Assembly (NCBI GenBank): GCA_007922225.1
Contig: ML679969.1
Span: 15,621,999 to 15,685,998 of the forward strand
Source: Emydura subglobosa
Lineage: Eukaryota > Chordata > Testudines > Chelidae
Reading direction: 5' to 3'
Length of the DNA: 64,000 nucleotides
Below the pieces are notes generated by a model. It had not been told where the DNA came from and did not search any database. It saw only the letters and a program-made list of their open reading frames with translations. Shown piece by piece: positions 35,059 to 47,233 of the stretch (position 1 is its first letter; the number at the start of each line of letters is the position of its first letter). Made by a program: the position numbers and the translations under genes.

Positions 35059-36344
35059 GCCAGCCCAAGGAAGAGCAGGTGGCAGCGTACAGGGCAGGGA
35101 AATCTAGGTGGGGATGTAAAGCACTCTGAGCATCCCACTGCAGTAAGCCCACAATGCCTGTATCTGGTCTCAATGTAACACTGCCCAGGGTTGGTGGATG
35201 GTGTATGGTGACACTCTCAGTAGCTCCCCAAGGAGGGGTGTTTTGTAAAGCATGTTCGAATCCCCTGAAATCAAAGATGATACAGTTCAAATACAGGACT
35301 AATCTTCTGCTAATGTAACATTGTTGATTTTGCACCAGCAGATTTTGGCCCTTAGCTTATTATTTTTACTGAAGGAAGAAAAATGCATCTTTTGGTATTG
35401 TACAGCCGCACATCCCAAAGTCCATTTAGCCTGTCGCTCCCTTTCCTTGCAGTTTATTGAGGATATGTTTCCAAAGCTGCTCTTTCAGGGTAAATGACAT
35501 GCTTTTAATTAGCACTGCAGCAAATCACTCACCAAGAAAGGGAAAGAATGGCAGCAAGTGGATCTGAGACAAACCCCTGAGCCAAACCCTCTCTTCAACA
35601 CAGTTCATAGGCTGGGCTTATGGAAATTTCAAAGAATTACTCAGCAAGCCAGCACTTTCTATCAAGTACCACATCACCCCTCTGAAGCATGAGCCGTGCT
35701 TGAGCCATTTGCATATTCAATGAGAGCTTAGCTCAAATTATGATGCAGGATAAGCGTATGGAAGGTATACAAATTAAATCCAATAAAGAAGGACAAATAG
35801 TATTTGGCTGGAGCTGTCAGGGAATGAAACTCACTTTTCTGAACGAAAACTGTCACGAACCCAGCTCCTACTGCACTAAATAATACATTCTAGAATGAAC
35901 AAGGGAAGACAAATAGTGCTGGAATGAATTCACCAAATAAATAAATCAGTCCTTAAAGGACTGTGGTGCAAAGCTCCAGCTGGCACCTGCTTGCAGAACA
36001 AGTGAGAAGCAGTGGGAGGATCAGATGCCACTCTGGCTCTGGACTCATCTAAGAAAAGGGAGAAACTGACATGCTGAAATATGAAATGCCATGGAGACGT
36101 GGAGTGTCAAGAGACGCAGAGTGAGGGGAGGTAGGGGAAGGAACATAGGCCAGACAGGATTACTCATGGGGCTGTTTTTCCATAACCCTGCAGTAGCGGT
36201 AACTTTGCAGAAAAATAACAATAACAGCCCTGCAGAATAACTGCAACAAGCCTAGCAGTTTTAGGCTTTATTTATTAGATGAAAAGGCAGCACTTCCCCT
36301 GATAAGTATAAATGCTACACTATACAGTACAGCACATGCACCCA
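35059..36344. other. Unique DNA with possible regulatory stretches
   Basis: No gene. The stretches 35440-35545 (AAATGACATGCTTTTAATTA) and 35690-35830 (CCATTTGCATATTCAATGAG, an octamer-like ATTTGCAT) are unique and motif-rich, as conserved enhancers often are. Conservation could not be tested. Confidence 0.4.
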
Positions 36345-36485
36345 CACACAGCTGTATGGCCTAGTGGATAGAACACTGGACTGGAACTTGGGAGAGCTGA
36401 GTTTCTGGCCTTCTGGGGAACCTTGGGCAAGTCATGGCCCCACTTTGTGCCTCAGTTTCCCCATCTGTAAAATGGGAATAATGAA
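36345..36485 (+). repeat. MIR SINE, sense, well preserved
   Basis: GTATGGCCTAGTGGATAGAA, CACTGGACTGGAACTTGGGA, CCTTGGGCAAGTCATGG, TGCCTCAGTTTCCCCATCTG and TAAAATGGGAATAAT run in exact MIR order from the tRNA-derived head to the end of the core. It is among the best preserved MIR copies in the window. Confidence 0.92.
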
Positions 36486-36783
36486 TTTGCTGTCCTTTTA
36501 ATTCCTCATGCAATTAACATAGTCATCTGCAGAGAGGCAGACAAATGAATCAGAGGGGCCTCTGTATCACACAGAGACCGTGGCACATCCAGAATGGGCT
36601 GAGAATTCCCATTACCTTCTAATTTTAGGAAACCAGCCTCCCATCCACCATCAGGGCAGGCAAAAAGCATTAAGGCCTATACCTGGGTGTCACAGAAGTT
36701 TCCCTTAGAGTCCTGGCATTTTACATTGCTGTTATTTTTAGGGTTTTGAAAAAATAAATTTTTAAATATGTCCCTTTTCTTAG

Positions 36784-36815
36784 TTTGTTTGTTTGTTTGT
36801 TTGTTTGTTTGTTTA
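36784..36815. repeat. (TTTG)n microsatellite
   Basis: About eight uninterrupted TTTG units. Confidence 0.95.
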
Positions 36816-38730
36816 CAGAAGTCAAATGAAATACATTTTTCCATTTTGATAACAGGGTCAAATATTGCCAAAACACACACAAAATGTTGGATGGAAAATT
36901 GAGATATTTGTGCAGACTCACTAACACTGCATCCCTTGTGTAGTCAATCGAACTGGCTGCCAAATGCACAATGTAAACAAACTGGGAGAGCGGGTGGGAA
37001 GAGAAATGTCTGGCTGTCTCTAATCTCTTTGTGTCACAGGACTGCGAGGTGTAACACTTGTCACACCAGTGGGAGCAACTCTACCAAGCCAAAGTGTGAT
37101 CCCTAAAGTGATGGTGTCCTTTTGTATGCACCAGCAGGGTGCGTTGTGAAACAGAACCTGGCAGAGATAGGCAGAGCGCCAAAGGGAATGCTGGGTTGCA
37201 GCGTGGTCTAAGCAGTGCCAGTATATGATCTTCAGTATCACCAAACCCTTACAAAGATCACATTAAAATTGCACTCAGCTGATCGCAGAGTTTAAAGTGC
37301 CTTTTTATACAATAACTTGCGTTGCATTACATAGGTTCACATCAGACTGCATCATGTGGATCTTCCCAGGCCAGAGAAGCTCCAAGAATACCTATCCAAG
37401 AATACCTTCGAGAGTAGTTGAATCAAGCATGCCCTAAGGGATGAGGATGAACTAGGTGTCCCATAAGAGGTATCATTTCCACATACCTCATCTTCCCCAC
37501 ACCTTGCCCCCATGAAGAATAGTTTTTTTGGTGTATAACCTGGTGCCAGTAAAAAAAATTACTTCCCAGAATTGAGTTTTAGGAGATATCACGTCATCCT
37601 GGAAACTCTCCAACTCATGGAAAGCTTGGTTCCCTAGACTCTGCTCGTAGGCAAACAACTCATATGGCTTAGCTGGCAATGCTGACTGCCTCTCTAGAAG
37701 CTGGGCACTGTAACGCGGCTGACCTTGCAGCCAAGGAGTGGGTAACATTTGAAGAAGGACCTCAGACAAATTTGAAAAGATTTGCTCTAACTTTCTCGAA
37801 ACCTTTGACTAATTCGTAGCAGATGGAAACCGAGGTGTCGCTTTCTTTTTCCCTCCCTATCCACCGTCCTCCCTTTCCTTTCCCTCCCTTCCCATTCCTT
37901 TACTTCTTTGGTCTGTTGACTTTTTTTCTGGTCTCCCCTTATTTTTGTTTTTAAAAAAAAAATCAGCAAAATATAAATAAAAAAATGGGTCTGAGGGATG
38001 CAGGGCTTAACTTTCTCCTAGTTCAACTGATGTCGAGATCCAGGGCTGTTGTTTGGAACCATCTTTAGTTTTAAAAAAAAAACAAAACATATTTTGTTCT
38101 TCTGCAGGGTGAATATATAGCATGTGAAAAGAATGTACCAGAGTCCCTTTCACACTTTTGTTTAATTTAATATCCCTGCTGTGCAGGTGGAGCATACACC
38201 AAATATTTATAGAAAAAGATAAATAATCCTAGAATTAAGGCTTAGATAGCACGTCATTAAATATTTAGATGCATCTTCTATGAGGAAAAAGTGGGAGTTT
38301 GTTCTTTATAATGACTTATTAAGGCCTGGACTCCACAGAGTACAACCTGTGATTTTACATTCTGCAAACCCTTTGCTGGCTAAGTATTTCTCTTGTCTCA
38401 GATGTTCTCCCTGGAACTGTGCAGGCAAGGCAGATGGAGCCAAAAAAAGGGCTTCTGCAACAACAACTTTTCTTCTTCCAAGCAATTTGCCTCATCTCAC
38501 AGATTAAAATCCATAATGTAAGCACTGCCCATAGAAGTGATGAAGGGTTAGCAACAATGTCATCCTGACACCTAGCAGTTGGATGTGACATCTACCAGCA
38601 TATTCTACCAGTTTCCTTGGAGTAAAAGCACTCATTTGCCTGAGCTCAGTGCAGTCTGAAAGACTCTCTATTGTGGCTGGGTCATGTAAAGAGACTGATC
38701 CATCTGTGACTGTCTCTACGTTAATGGTTC
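36816..38730. other. Unique DNA without a recognised gene
   Basis: Only short frames. A pyrimidine-rich block with CCCTCC/CCTTTCC repeats lies at 37838-37905, and A-rich runs near 37948-37985 and 38073-38090. Confidence 0.45.
37838..37905. repeat. Polypyrimidine (CCT/CTTT) tract
   Basis: About 68 bases almost all C and T on the plus strand, such as CTCCCTTTCCTTTCCCTCCC. Such tracts can form triplex DNA, but here it is only a composition note. Confidence 0.8.
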
Positions 38731-38800
38731 TGGCCCTTTAGCTCAAGCAGCAGAGATTTAAGCTTTGAGATCCAGAGATCCTGGGCACGATCCTGAAGAT
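38731..38800 (+). repeat. tRNA-derived SINE head
   Basis: GGCCCTTTAGCTCAAGCAGC resembles a Pol III A box region and GGGCACGATCC resembles a decayed B box (GGTTCGATCC), with the correct spacing of a tRNA-like head (GATTTAAGCTTTGAGATCCA between). No clear body or tail is visible. Confidence 0.5.
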
Positions 38801-39394
38801 GACCTGAGTGAGGACATCATTACCCTTGCCATGTGGAGGATAAATGAAAGCAGTGATGTCTCCACCAGCTGGTCTTTACCTGCTGATGTAAACTAGTTTG
38901 AAACAAACCTTTCTATGTCAGTTTGCAAAAACCTCAACAATGGAAGAGGCCTGGTGTCCCCCAGAGACTAAGCCTGCTCCATGTCCTGGGTCTGTGGTCT
39001 GGCAGATCGGTGCTGCACTAGGATTGCCACTCTTCAGCAATTAGCACACCAGGTTAGTCTTGGAACTGGGGCTCTTAACTGCAAGGAGTGAAGATGCTTG
39101 CTTGGTTTTGAAAAGATAAATGGCCTGCTGCAACCAGGAGTTACTTACAGGAGAAAAAAACAGACTGACAAGAAAAGTAAATGAACCATTGTGTGGTGAG
39201 TCTGGATATCTTCTCCCTGAGTCAGCAATGACAGGGTGAAGACATTAATAATGACAGCCAAGATCGAACGTGTGTTCATAGTTTTAGAACAAGAAAGGAA
39301 AAACAAACAATATAATACCTGGTTCTGAGTGGAAGGAGAGCATGAAGGTATACCACTTACTTTTATAGACTTTCGTGCACCTTTGGTATTTTAT
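38801..39394. other. Unique DNA without a recognised gene
   Basis: Nothing recognised. Confidence 0.4.
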
Positions 39395-39600
39395 TTATTC
39401 TGTTCCCTCCCACTCTTTATCTGTCTGGGTTATATAGATTGTAAGCCCTTTGGAGCAGGGATTGTTTCTTCCCACGTGTACGTGACACACCTACCACAAT
39501 GGGCCCTGATCTCAGGTGGGCCCTGATCTCAATGGGCCCTGATCTCAGGTGGGGTCTCTAGATGCTGCTGCAACGTTACTAGAAATGATAATAATGAACT
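39395..39600 (+). repeat. L2 LINE 3' tail with internal tandem triplication
   Basis: GATTGTAAGCCCTTTGGAGC then AGGGATTGTTTCTTCCCACG is the L2 tail. Near its end, where one GGGCCCTGATCTCA is expected, there are three head-to-tail copies: 39501-39517, 39518-39533 and 39534-39550. The element ends GATGCTGCTGCAACGTTACT then AATGATAATAATGA. Confidence 0.75.
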
Positions 39601-40584
39601 ATCATTGATTCCCTTTCAGGGCAGGGATGATGCATTTTGGCAATGTGTTGTTCAGGGAAGCTGTTAATTGCTGTTTCTCATTCTGTATCTCTTCTAGAGA
39701 TAAACAGAAGACTTCAGCCTCCCAGGCCGTCAGTCCAGGACCTTTCACTTAATTGAATTGTTCAAGTAACTTTTTAAAAGTTAGATATGTGTGACATTTA
39801 ATCAACCACACCTCCAAGCATAACCACGCCTTTTATGCATCACATTTCAGCCAAATATATTGTCAAAAAGCAAATAAGTGGGTCACTCTGCAATAATATC
39901 GTCAAGATAAACATTGAAAGACAAATCCACAGCCTCTATTAAAAAAGGAATGATGAGGAGAGATCAGAAACAGAACAAGAAAAGCAGAGGGGAAATCAAA
40001 TATTCACCTCCATCAAAATTCTGACCAAGGAAGAAGCATTTATCAATAATCAGTAAAAGAAATCTGAAATCCAGACACTATTTTTTCTGAATATACTAGA
40101 AAAGAGTCTGTTATTTTCCCAAGGGTGAGGGGTCCTACATTTTCATATGGACTAATTCATTGTCTTCTACTTCTTCTCCTCATATCCTTTTAAACAAAGT
40201 TGCAAAAGGCACTATCTCACTAGCAAACGTTGGACTCGATGTTCCGTTACGGCTTTCGATGACATTTGAGGACAGTTACATTCCGCAGAGGAGGTCTCAT
40301 AAAATTCTTTCTTTGAAGGAATTTAAATCCATAAGTGAGACTTCAGCTGCTGGAACTTTATTTCCCTTGGGGTTGTTTGTTCTTACTTATGGATTGCTTG
40401 CCTTTCTTACCTCTTTGGTTTCTTTTGAGGTCCATCTATCTCATCATCATCATCATCATCACTGCTGTCTTGTTTCTTTTTTTTCCCCTCTCTCCCCCCT
40501 ATTTCCCTATAAATGAAGGGATTGTTGAAATGATATTACAACAATTCTCTTTAGAGGTGAGGACGTTACACCTTGACATAGGAC
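39601..40584. other. Unique AT-rich DNA with an (ATC)n run
   Basis: An (ATC)7 run lies at 40441-40461. The frame 40160-40516 runs through it and ends in a His run made by the repeat. No coding signal is otherwise visible. Confidence 0.45.
40441..40461. repeat. (ATC)n microsatellite
   Basis: Seven perfect TCA/ATC units. Confidence 0.93.
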
Positions 40585-40680
40585 CAGATATGAACATATT
40601 CAGTGCAAGCTCTTCACTGGTGTAAAGTCCTCTTAGCTCCATTAAAGCCAATGCTGATTTATACCAGCTGAGAATCTAAA
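40585..40680. repeat. Copy of the palindromic family
   Basis: CTCTTCACTGGTGTAAAGTC, CTCTTAGCTCCATTAAAGCC and GATTTATACCAGCTGAGAAT show left arm, centre and right arm in order. The two arms are complementary in part (CTGGTGTAAA against TTTATACCAG). Confidence 0.6.
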
Positions 40681-40789
40681 ACAAATTGTTTAGTGGGTGC
40701 CAGCTGGAGTCTATATGGACTTTTGAAGGGGAAGATAATAAATTATCTGAAAGTGTCTTAAATTATGTTCTTTGCATTGATTCATTCTT

Positions 40790-40885
40790 CATTTACTGTC
40801 CTCTTTGGGACAGGATCTGTTCTGTGTCTGTACAACACCTAACACAATGGGTCTGTGCTACCACAATGCAATCAATAAATTATCA
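40790..40885 (+). repeat. L2 LINE 3' tail, sense
   Basis: CCTCTTTGGGACAGGATCTG, TGTGTCTGTACAACACCTAA, CACAATGGGTCTGTGC and CAATCAATAAATTATC follow the L2 3' tail. It sits directly after the palindromic copy. Confidence 0.65.
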
Positions 40886-41760
40886 TTCTTTGACAATTTG
40901 TTCGAGATGAAGAGCTTGCACTTAATATGTTCATATATAGCTTATACTTAACCTTATGCTTCTATATTTAAAAAGCAACCGGTTTTCATTTGACTGACCT
41001 CTGCCTCTCTGATCTTGTTGCATTGAGCAAGCTAAACACTGTATTTCATTCTGACTATTCAGAACTAAACCAGAGCAGTAACATCAGTTGTGATGCTGGC
41101 TCTGCAGTACCTTTGATAAGTACTGGGCCTTTGTGGATGTCCCAAAAAGAACCAATCAAAACCATCACAGCTGCACTCAGAATGGACCAGCATTCTACTG
41201 AAGGGTTAGGAACCTTTGTTCTATGAGTTCACTTCCCAGTGTCAGCAGAAGGCAGCTACGCTATGGTTTAGTAAAGATACTTCTGAAGTCTTACTTTAAA
41301 GGTAACACGTTTGAAGATATAATTGTTATATATAAATGTCAAGTGGTGATGTTAACCTGAAATGGGTCTGAGCTCTTTATCTCTCTCTAAGTTAGGCATC
41401 AGTGAATTGGAGCGTGTTTTCTGTGCATTTGGAAGGCAGACATAGCATATCTGGGGCTCAGCTAGAGGAGATTGTGTGACAAAATAAACCGCCATCCGTC
41501 TTTCCACTTGTAGTCAAAGATTTACAGCATGTCCATTAGGTCAACTACCCTCTGCATGAGTGCTGGCCAACAGCCAGAGACCAGCCCCTCATAATAAAAC
41601 ATAATGAACAGAGAACGTAAGACTCCACAAATCAGCATTGCTGCCCACATCTGGTAGCCTATCCCCATTCTCCAGTGCATCGCTTTCCTCATTCTCCCCC
41701 GAGGTCTTGTGCTCATGTGTAGCTCTTTAAAGCATGGGTGGGCTCCAGGGATCTCTTACC

Positions 41761-42047
41761 ACTATTGTTATTTATATTCCCGAAGTACCTACAACGCCCA
41801 ATTGAGACCAAGTTCCATTATGCTCAGTGCTCTGTAGGGACATACAAAGAGACACACAGTCCCTGCACTGAAGTGATTACAAAGTAAGTAGAAAGGCAGA
41901 CAAATGAAAGTGTATTATCCTCATTGTACAGGCACAGAGAGATTAAGCAGTTTGCCCACGGACACGCACAAGCCTGGTGCAGAGCTGGGAAATGAGCCCA
42001 GATTCAAGACCCACTCCCTGTGCCATAACCACAAAGCCATACTTCCC
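41761..42047 (-). repeat. MIR SINE with L2-like tail, antisense, nearly full length
   Basis: From the left: tail GTTATTTATATTCCCGAAGT, TCCATTATGCTCAGTGCTCT, ACACAGTCCCTGCACTGAAG, then core ATTATCCTCATTGTACAGGC, AGATTAAGCAGTTTGCCCAC and head CACTCCCTGTGCCATAACCA. Almost the whole element is present in reverse order. Confidence 0.82.
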
Positions 42048-42334
42048 TCCTTGAAATTGGTACTTAGGAATGGTATAAAGAGAGGGATAGAAATTCTGAG
42101 CAATCTTCAGGCGAAAAAAGGTTTTCCTTTAGACCCTTCTAAAAAAGATCAACAAGACGTACAAAGCTTGTGCTTTCTGGAAGCAGTGCAATGCATCTTT
42201 CAAGTGCGTTTTGTGGTTTCAGCCATCTGAATTCATCGGGTCCTAGACAGGGCCACAAACTGAGCGCTCCCTCTTGAGGAAAGGCTCTGAAAAATACTGG
42301 CGGCTTTCACTTCCTGGGGACACAGGCTATTCCT

Positions 42335-42425
42335 GGGCCGTATCCTCAGCTTGTGGAAAGCGGGGTTGTTCCACTGAAGTCAACAAACCTATGCAGATGG
42401 ACGCCAGTTAAGAATCTGGCTTCTT
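42335..42425. repeat. Copy of the palindromic family
   Basis: GGGCCGTATCCTCAGCTTGT, GGTTGTTCCACTGAAGTCAA and GACGCCAGTTAAGAATCTGG carry both arms (GGCCGTATCCTCAGCT against AGTTAAGAATCTGGC) around a CACTGAAGTCAA centre. Confidence 0.6.
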
Positions 42426-42688
42426 CATCACCACCGGCACAAACAGGAGGCTCTTGGTCCCTTCATCAGTCCTGAGAAGTTGCCTAACTATTATTATTAT
42501 TTGCTTACTTACATGGTTCGTGCAGACAACGTGCTGTGCACTGTACACCCTGTGACGTCACCACTGTCCCAGCTCCAAAGCACAACAATCTAAAGCATTA
42601 AATGCACAGAAGACGGGATGCTGGGACACCCAGAGATAAGAGTAACTTTGTTGGGCTTTTCTGCATCATTACTGTGGTAACTGAGGAT

Positions 42689-42768
42689 AATTATGATTAT
42701 TTATAATTGGTGTTGCGGTAGCGCCCACAAGGCCCAGTCAGGGACCAACACCCCATTGTGAGTACATT
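42689..42768 (-). repeat. L2/MIR tail fragment, antisense
   Basis: AATTATGATTATTTATAATT, GGTGTTGCGGTAGCGCCCAC, AAGGCCCAGTCAGGGACCAA and CACCCCATTGTGA are the reverse of the L2 tail end. Confidence 0.6.
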
Positions 42769-42849
42769 TATGTGAGCATTGCAAAAGCCCAGGGGTGTGT
42801 GGTTTGTGTTAGGAGAAGAGAAGGGTGCTTAGTGACTTGGGGTGGGGAG

Positions 42850-43081
42850 AACACTCTGGCCATGCATGGAGACACAAAAATTGGTAGCGCAGCTGCAGTG
42901 GCACAGGCTAGCTGTCCTGAACGTGCATCCACTGGAGCTAGGAGTGTGCTTCCCAGCTCGTGCAGACATACTCGCTCTTGGGTGAAAAATAGCTGGGGTA
43001 ACACAGGCAGTGGTGAGTGGCAGCTTGGACTAGCCACCCCAAGTACAAAGCTATGGAGACTTCAAGTGTAGACATAGCCTT
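42850..43081. mobile_element. Right part of an inverted-repeat element ending GTGTAGACATAGCCT
   Basis: GCAGCTGCAGTGGCACAGGC, TAGCTGTCCTGAACGTGCAT, TCGTGCAGACATACTCGCTC and the right end CAAGTGTAGACATAGCCT match a turtle element as I remember it, with the same GTAGACAT-GCC end as the element at 29108. The left end is not clear. It directly abuts the 3' half of a MIR at 43078, which suggests it inserted into that MIR. Confidence 0.55.
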
Positions 43082-43210
43082 CCTCTCTCTGTGCCTCGGT
43101 TTGCAAATGGAGACAACAGCGCCATCTACCTGACAGGAGTGTGATGATGATAAATCAACGCATTAAAGATTGTGAGACGCTCAGGTGCCCCGGTGACAGG
43201 GCCACAAAAC
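43078..43210 (+). repeat. MIR SINE 3' half, sense
   Basis: CTCTCTCTGTGCCTCGGTTT, GCAAATGGAGACAACAGCGC, CATCTACCTGACAGG and ATTGTGAGACGCTCAGGTGC are the sense MIR 3' half. The 5' half is not found next to it. A CTCF-like motif (minus strand, CAGGTAGATGGCG at 43117-43129) falls inside. Confidence 0.65.
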
Positions 43211-46200
43211 TACTTCAGTTGCTGGACACCCTCCATTCACACCACTTCTCAGAAAAAAAGTAGCTGGTCACTCAGCACAATTCCATGGCTTATGAGAAAA
43301 TACTACGTGTGATCTCTGCTGGCCAGAGACTTTACGGCCAAAAGGAATCATTCTGACCTGATCTGTCTGCATAACACAGGCCATAACCACGCCCAATAAG
43401 ATCTGAATCAAGCCCAAAACTCCTGTTTGAGCTATAGCATATCTTTGAGAAGGACATCCATTTTTTTCTCTGTGTGCATGTGTATAGTTCTCATCAGTTA
43501 CTCGGTTTTGCTTCTAGTCATTGTTCCTTTTTCCCTTTCCGTCAGAAAGATTCTCTCTTCACTGTGAGCGAGAGAAAGAGATGAAACAAAGACAGGGAGA
43601 GATTATCAAATTCTCTCTGTGACCCACTCCCTGTGCTTGCTGATTGCCTTTTTTAGAAACCACTCTTGGACATAGTGCAGACATTTAAGAGCATATGAGG
43701 CATTTATTTTCCTTACTTGAATTTAACAACATAATGTAGAATCAGACTGAAAACCTTTGGCACTGAAATACTGCCAACTAAATGTATTGACCCATTGGAT
43801 GCTCTGATAAATAAAGGAGCACATCAGAGGCAGGTCAGCAACAAACTCCAGCTTTGTTATTATTCCACAGATTTAAGGGCACTGCTAACGTGATGATATT
43901 TAAGGTAATTTTTAAAATGGGCTAGTCATATTACACAAAGCCATATGGAACAACAATGCATATTCTAGTCTATATAATTTCTTATAGCACATTCATCACT
44001 AAAGTGTCTGAGAGCTTCCATCCGTGCATTAAGCAACGTGACTACATATCTGTCACATGTAGTTTGTTCTTCCCTCCTCTCCCCACGGGGAGAAGTGTAT
44101 GCATTGGAGTGTTTTCTTTGGGAATTCTTTTTACAGTATATATTAACACATGTTGCTGTATGTTTATATATATTTTAAATATGTTTATATGTCTATTTTA
44201 CCCAAACGAAGGCATGGGCAGCAGATTCTGGTACCACCCCATGGAAAAGCTTATTGAAAGGAAACGCGGCTAGTTTGTTAGTATAAATGGATCCTTTTTA
44301 TCTACATGCGCTCTTGTTCCTTTTTTGCAGCAACACTGGGAATAATGAAGTGAAAATTTAGCTGACACATCTGTCCAAATAGGCCTTTGAAGCCACATGA
44401 AAAATAGATTTCAATCTGTATATTCTCTGTGCTACTCACTTCACCGTGACAGTGTCCAGTTGGAAACTTATATTTTACATTTGACCTGTAACACGCTCTC
44501 TTAGATTTAAAAAGGCATATGTGTTTGGCATCAGATGAATGAATTGTTCAACAGGATTGATCTACCTTTTAGGATCTCCTCTGCCCCTATTCCTGGCAGG
44601 CTGGTCCTTGATGAGGAAAATCAGACATGAAGGATAAATATTCAGCCTTTCCTCCGAAAGTCTCCACTGACAGGCAAAATTACTTGTTTTTGTTCATTAT
44701 TAAATATTTTGTCACCATCCAGTGAAGAGCTTGCTTCAAGAATGCACATAAATTTGCCAAAGGTGGATTTAATTGAAGATGTTGCTGTGGTTCATTTAAA
44801 AAGCTTGAAATAACATGTAAATATGCCACTGACTAACATTTTGTTCACAAATTGTGCTACCACTTCTGTACAATAAATTAACTGGTGACTTTGCAGAAAG
44901 CATCTATTATTCACTAAGTGTCAAAGCTGGAGTGGGATTAATGTATGTACATTATTTAACGTATATATTTTATATACAATATTTAACATACTTCTTGATA
45001 TTTGGAATGATAGTTATTCAGATATATACAAAGAGAAGTCACAAAAAACTTGTATTTATAAGTTTTTCGTTCCCCAAAGAGAAGTATCTGACATGAGGAG
45101 AGCTAAAAATCACATTTGAAAAGAAAGGTGCAAATGTCAAATGATTAAATACCAAAATCTGATAGAGAAACGAAACCAAGAATTTGTCCATCTCTCCAAA
45201 CGTTCTTGGAATAAATTACACCTATACACACACAGATAACCAGCTTAAAATACACATTGATGCAGCACCATTCTAACAACATAAAACTAAAAATGAAACT
45301 ACAGTATGCTGAGTGTCAACCATGAACAGATGCTTCAAATACAACCTTGAGTATGTTGGGACTGAAAGAATGTAACAATAAATGGAGTCTTAAATCTGCT
45401 GGATGACTAAAGATTCCATGCCTGTACAGTCATCCCTAATTAACTGCTTTAAATCAAATCAAGAAAGGTGCATGTGTGTGAACGTTGTCCAGTCATCACT
45501 GTAATCATGCTCATGTAAAGCAAGCTTTAGAGGAACAAGGGAGCTATTCCACCTCAATGGATAACACGTTAAAATAACACACACCAGTTTTTCACAGATT
45601 AACTAACGCCTCAGAACTCCATCAGGCTGACTGCAAAACAGTATGGTTATTTTTTTGCTCAGATATCCAATCATGACTTGATCCTGTCTTCACATTTGCA
45701 GAACTTGGGCAGCAAGCAATAAACTTGAGTTTGTGGGGGTAAAATTGTGACATGTCCAGGTTCCTAGGCAATGAGGCATCAGAAGCAATTTCCAACTACT
45801 TGACAAGCAAAATTGGGAGACTATCTTGGCTTTTCGTCCGGATGAAGAATAGGGTCCCTGTATCTATGCTGCTGAAGGGCTATTTCAGTAACCAAGACAT
45901 TGTCTTATCTGACACCAAAACCTATTGGGCCAGTTTTTACTGAAGAGGCCCTTGACAGTTCCTTCTTTCCAGTTTACGGAGAGTTTTTCTCTAATAAGAT
46001 ATATAGAAGTAATATTTTGTATGAGTTGGAGCTCAGCCCTGACTAGCTCTGCTGGCATCTGCAGAGAAAAGGGAAGGTTGTTTTGATCTATTGTAACTCA
46101 TTTTTCATTTTTTCTGATGAGTAAAAATAACCTTGTCAGTCACCCTTATTCAGCAAATCCGTGGCTGTCTCACAATGGGGCGCTTTCTCACTGATACACA

Positions 46201-47140
46201 GCTATTCCATTCTATTCTCTCCTCTGCGCACACACTCTATTAACATTCAGCAGTCGCAGCTTTCTCAAAGGGTGCAAGTTAGTGAAATATTTTCCACCTG
46301 CAGCCTTTAAGATGGATGAGTTTCGTTACACAGCTGGGCATTTTTATTAAGACAGCACCTCTGGTCCTGTAGTAGTGAATATTTTATAAGATACAGGGCA
46401 GAGTCAGGCCTCTACAGATTTTTCCTATCACAAGGAAATAGATAGTCTAGGCAAACAGGTAGAGTGGGTACCACGTCTTACGTGCTGATTTAAGAGGGGA
46501 CACTCAGTCTTGTAATGCACATGGTTAGTATCATACCATCAAGGAGAAGGGACTTGAACACCTGAAAGGGAGTGCGCTGAGAAGTCCTGTGGAATCTATG
46601 AGACAATAAAGAACCATTCTTTATTTGTTCCCTATTCATTTCTACAGGATTTTAGGCTGATTTCTGTAGATGCCCCGGACATGTCAACAGCCCTGTATTG
46701 TTTCATCCCTATGCAGTTCCGTAAGGCTATTCTCTGAGGGTGAAATGGGGGAGGGGAGGGCGCTCGGATATTGGAGCCCTAGTTCCAAACACCTTCCCCC
46801 CAGTACCGTGCACTCTCCCTGGAAGTGTCTCTCCCCAAATTTCAGCCTGACAAAGAGTCAGCCACTCCTTCATCGTTCCCGGGTGGGCATGGCTGAGGCT
46901 TTCACTTCTACAGAGAAGCACACTAAAAGAGATACCCAGTGCTCAGCAGTGAAAGCAGAAAGGGAGGGCACTCGGTGACCTTTCAGGAGAGGTACTTGAT
47001 GATTGCTAGGCTCCCCTTTCTCCTATGGCAGGAGGGGCCGGGCATGTTACAGATATCACAGGTGGGTTGGATTCGATTTGATGAAATGAGATGGAGGCTT
47101 TCTCCCACTTCTTCAGCTAAGAGAGAGGAGGGACAAAATT
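43211..47140. other. Largely unique AT-rich DNA without a recognised gene
   Basis: Frames such as 43956-44273 and 44854-45096 are open only because of AT-rich codons and give Tyr/Ile/Phe-rich peptides with no domain. The stretch 44690-44860 is unique and motif-rich. No repeat could be named with confidence. Confidence 0.45.
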
Positions 47141-47233
47141 AGGGTGACCAGATAGTAAGTGTGAAAAATCGGGACGCGGATGCGGGAGGATAGGCACCTA
47201 CATAAGACTATAAAAGTGGGACATCTGGTCACC
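47141..47233. mobile_element. 93-bp MITE with GGTGACCAGAT terminal repeats
   Basis: The left end AGGGTGACCAGATAGTAAGT is mirrored by ACATCTGGTCACC on the right, an 11-base perfect inverted core. Inside lie GTGTGAAAAATCGGGACGCG and TATAAAAGTGGGAC. I remember this short element as one of the most common turtle MITEs. It is non-coding. Confidence 0.8.

Noticed and set aside
40160..40516. 118-codon frame with a poly-His segment
   Set aside because: The His run is the (ATC)n microsatellite read in one frame. There is no other coding evidence.
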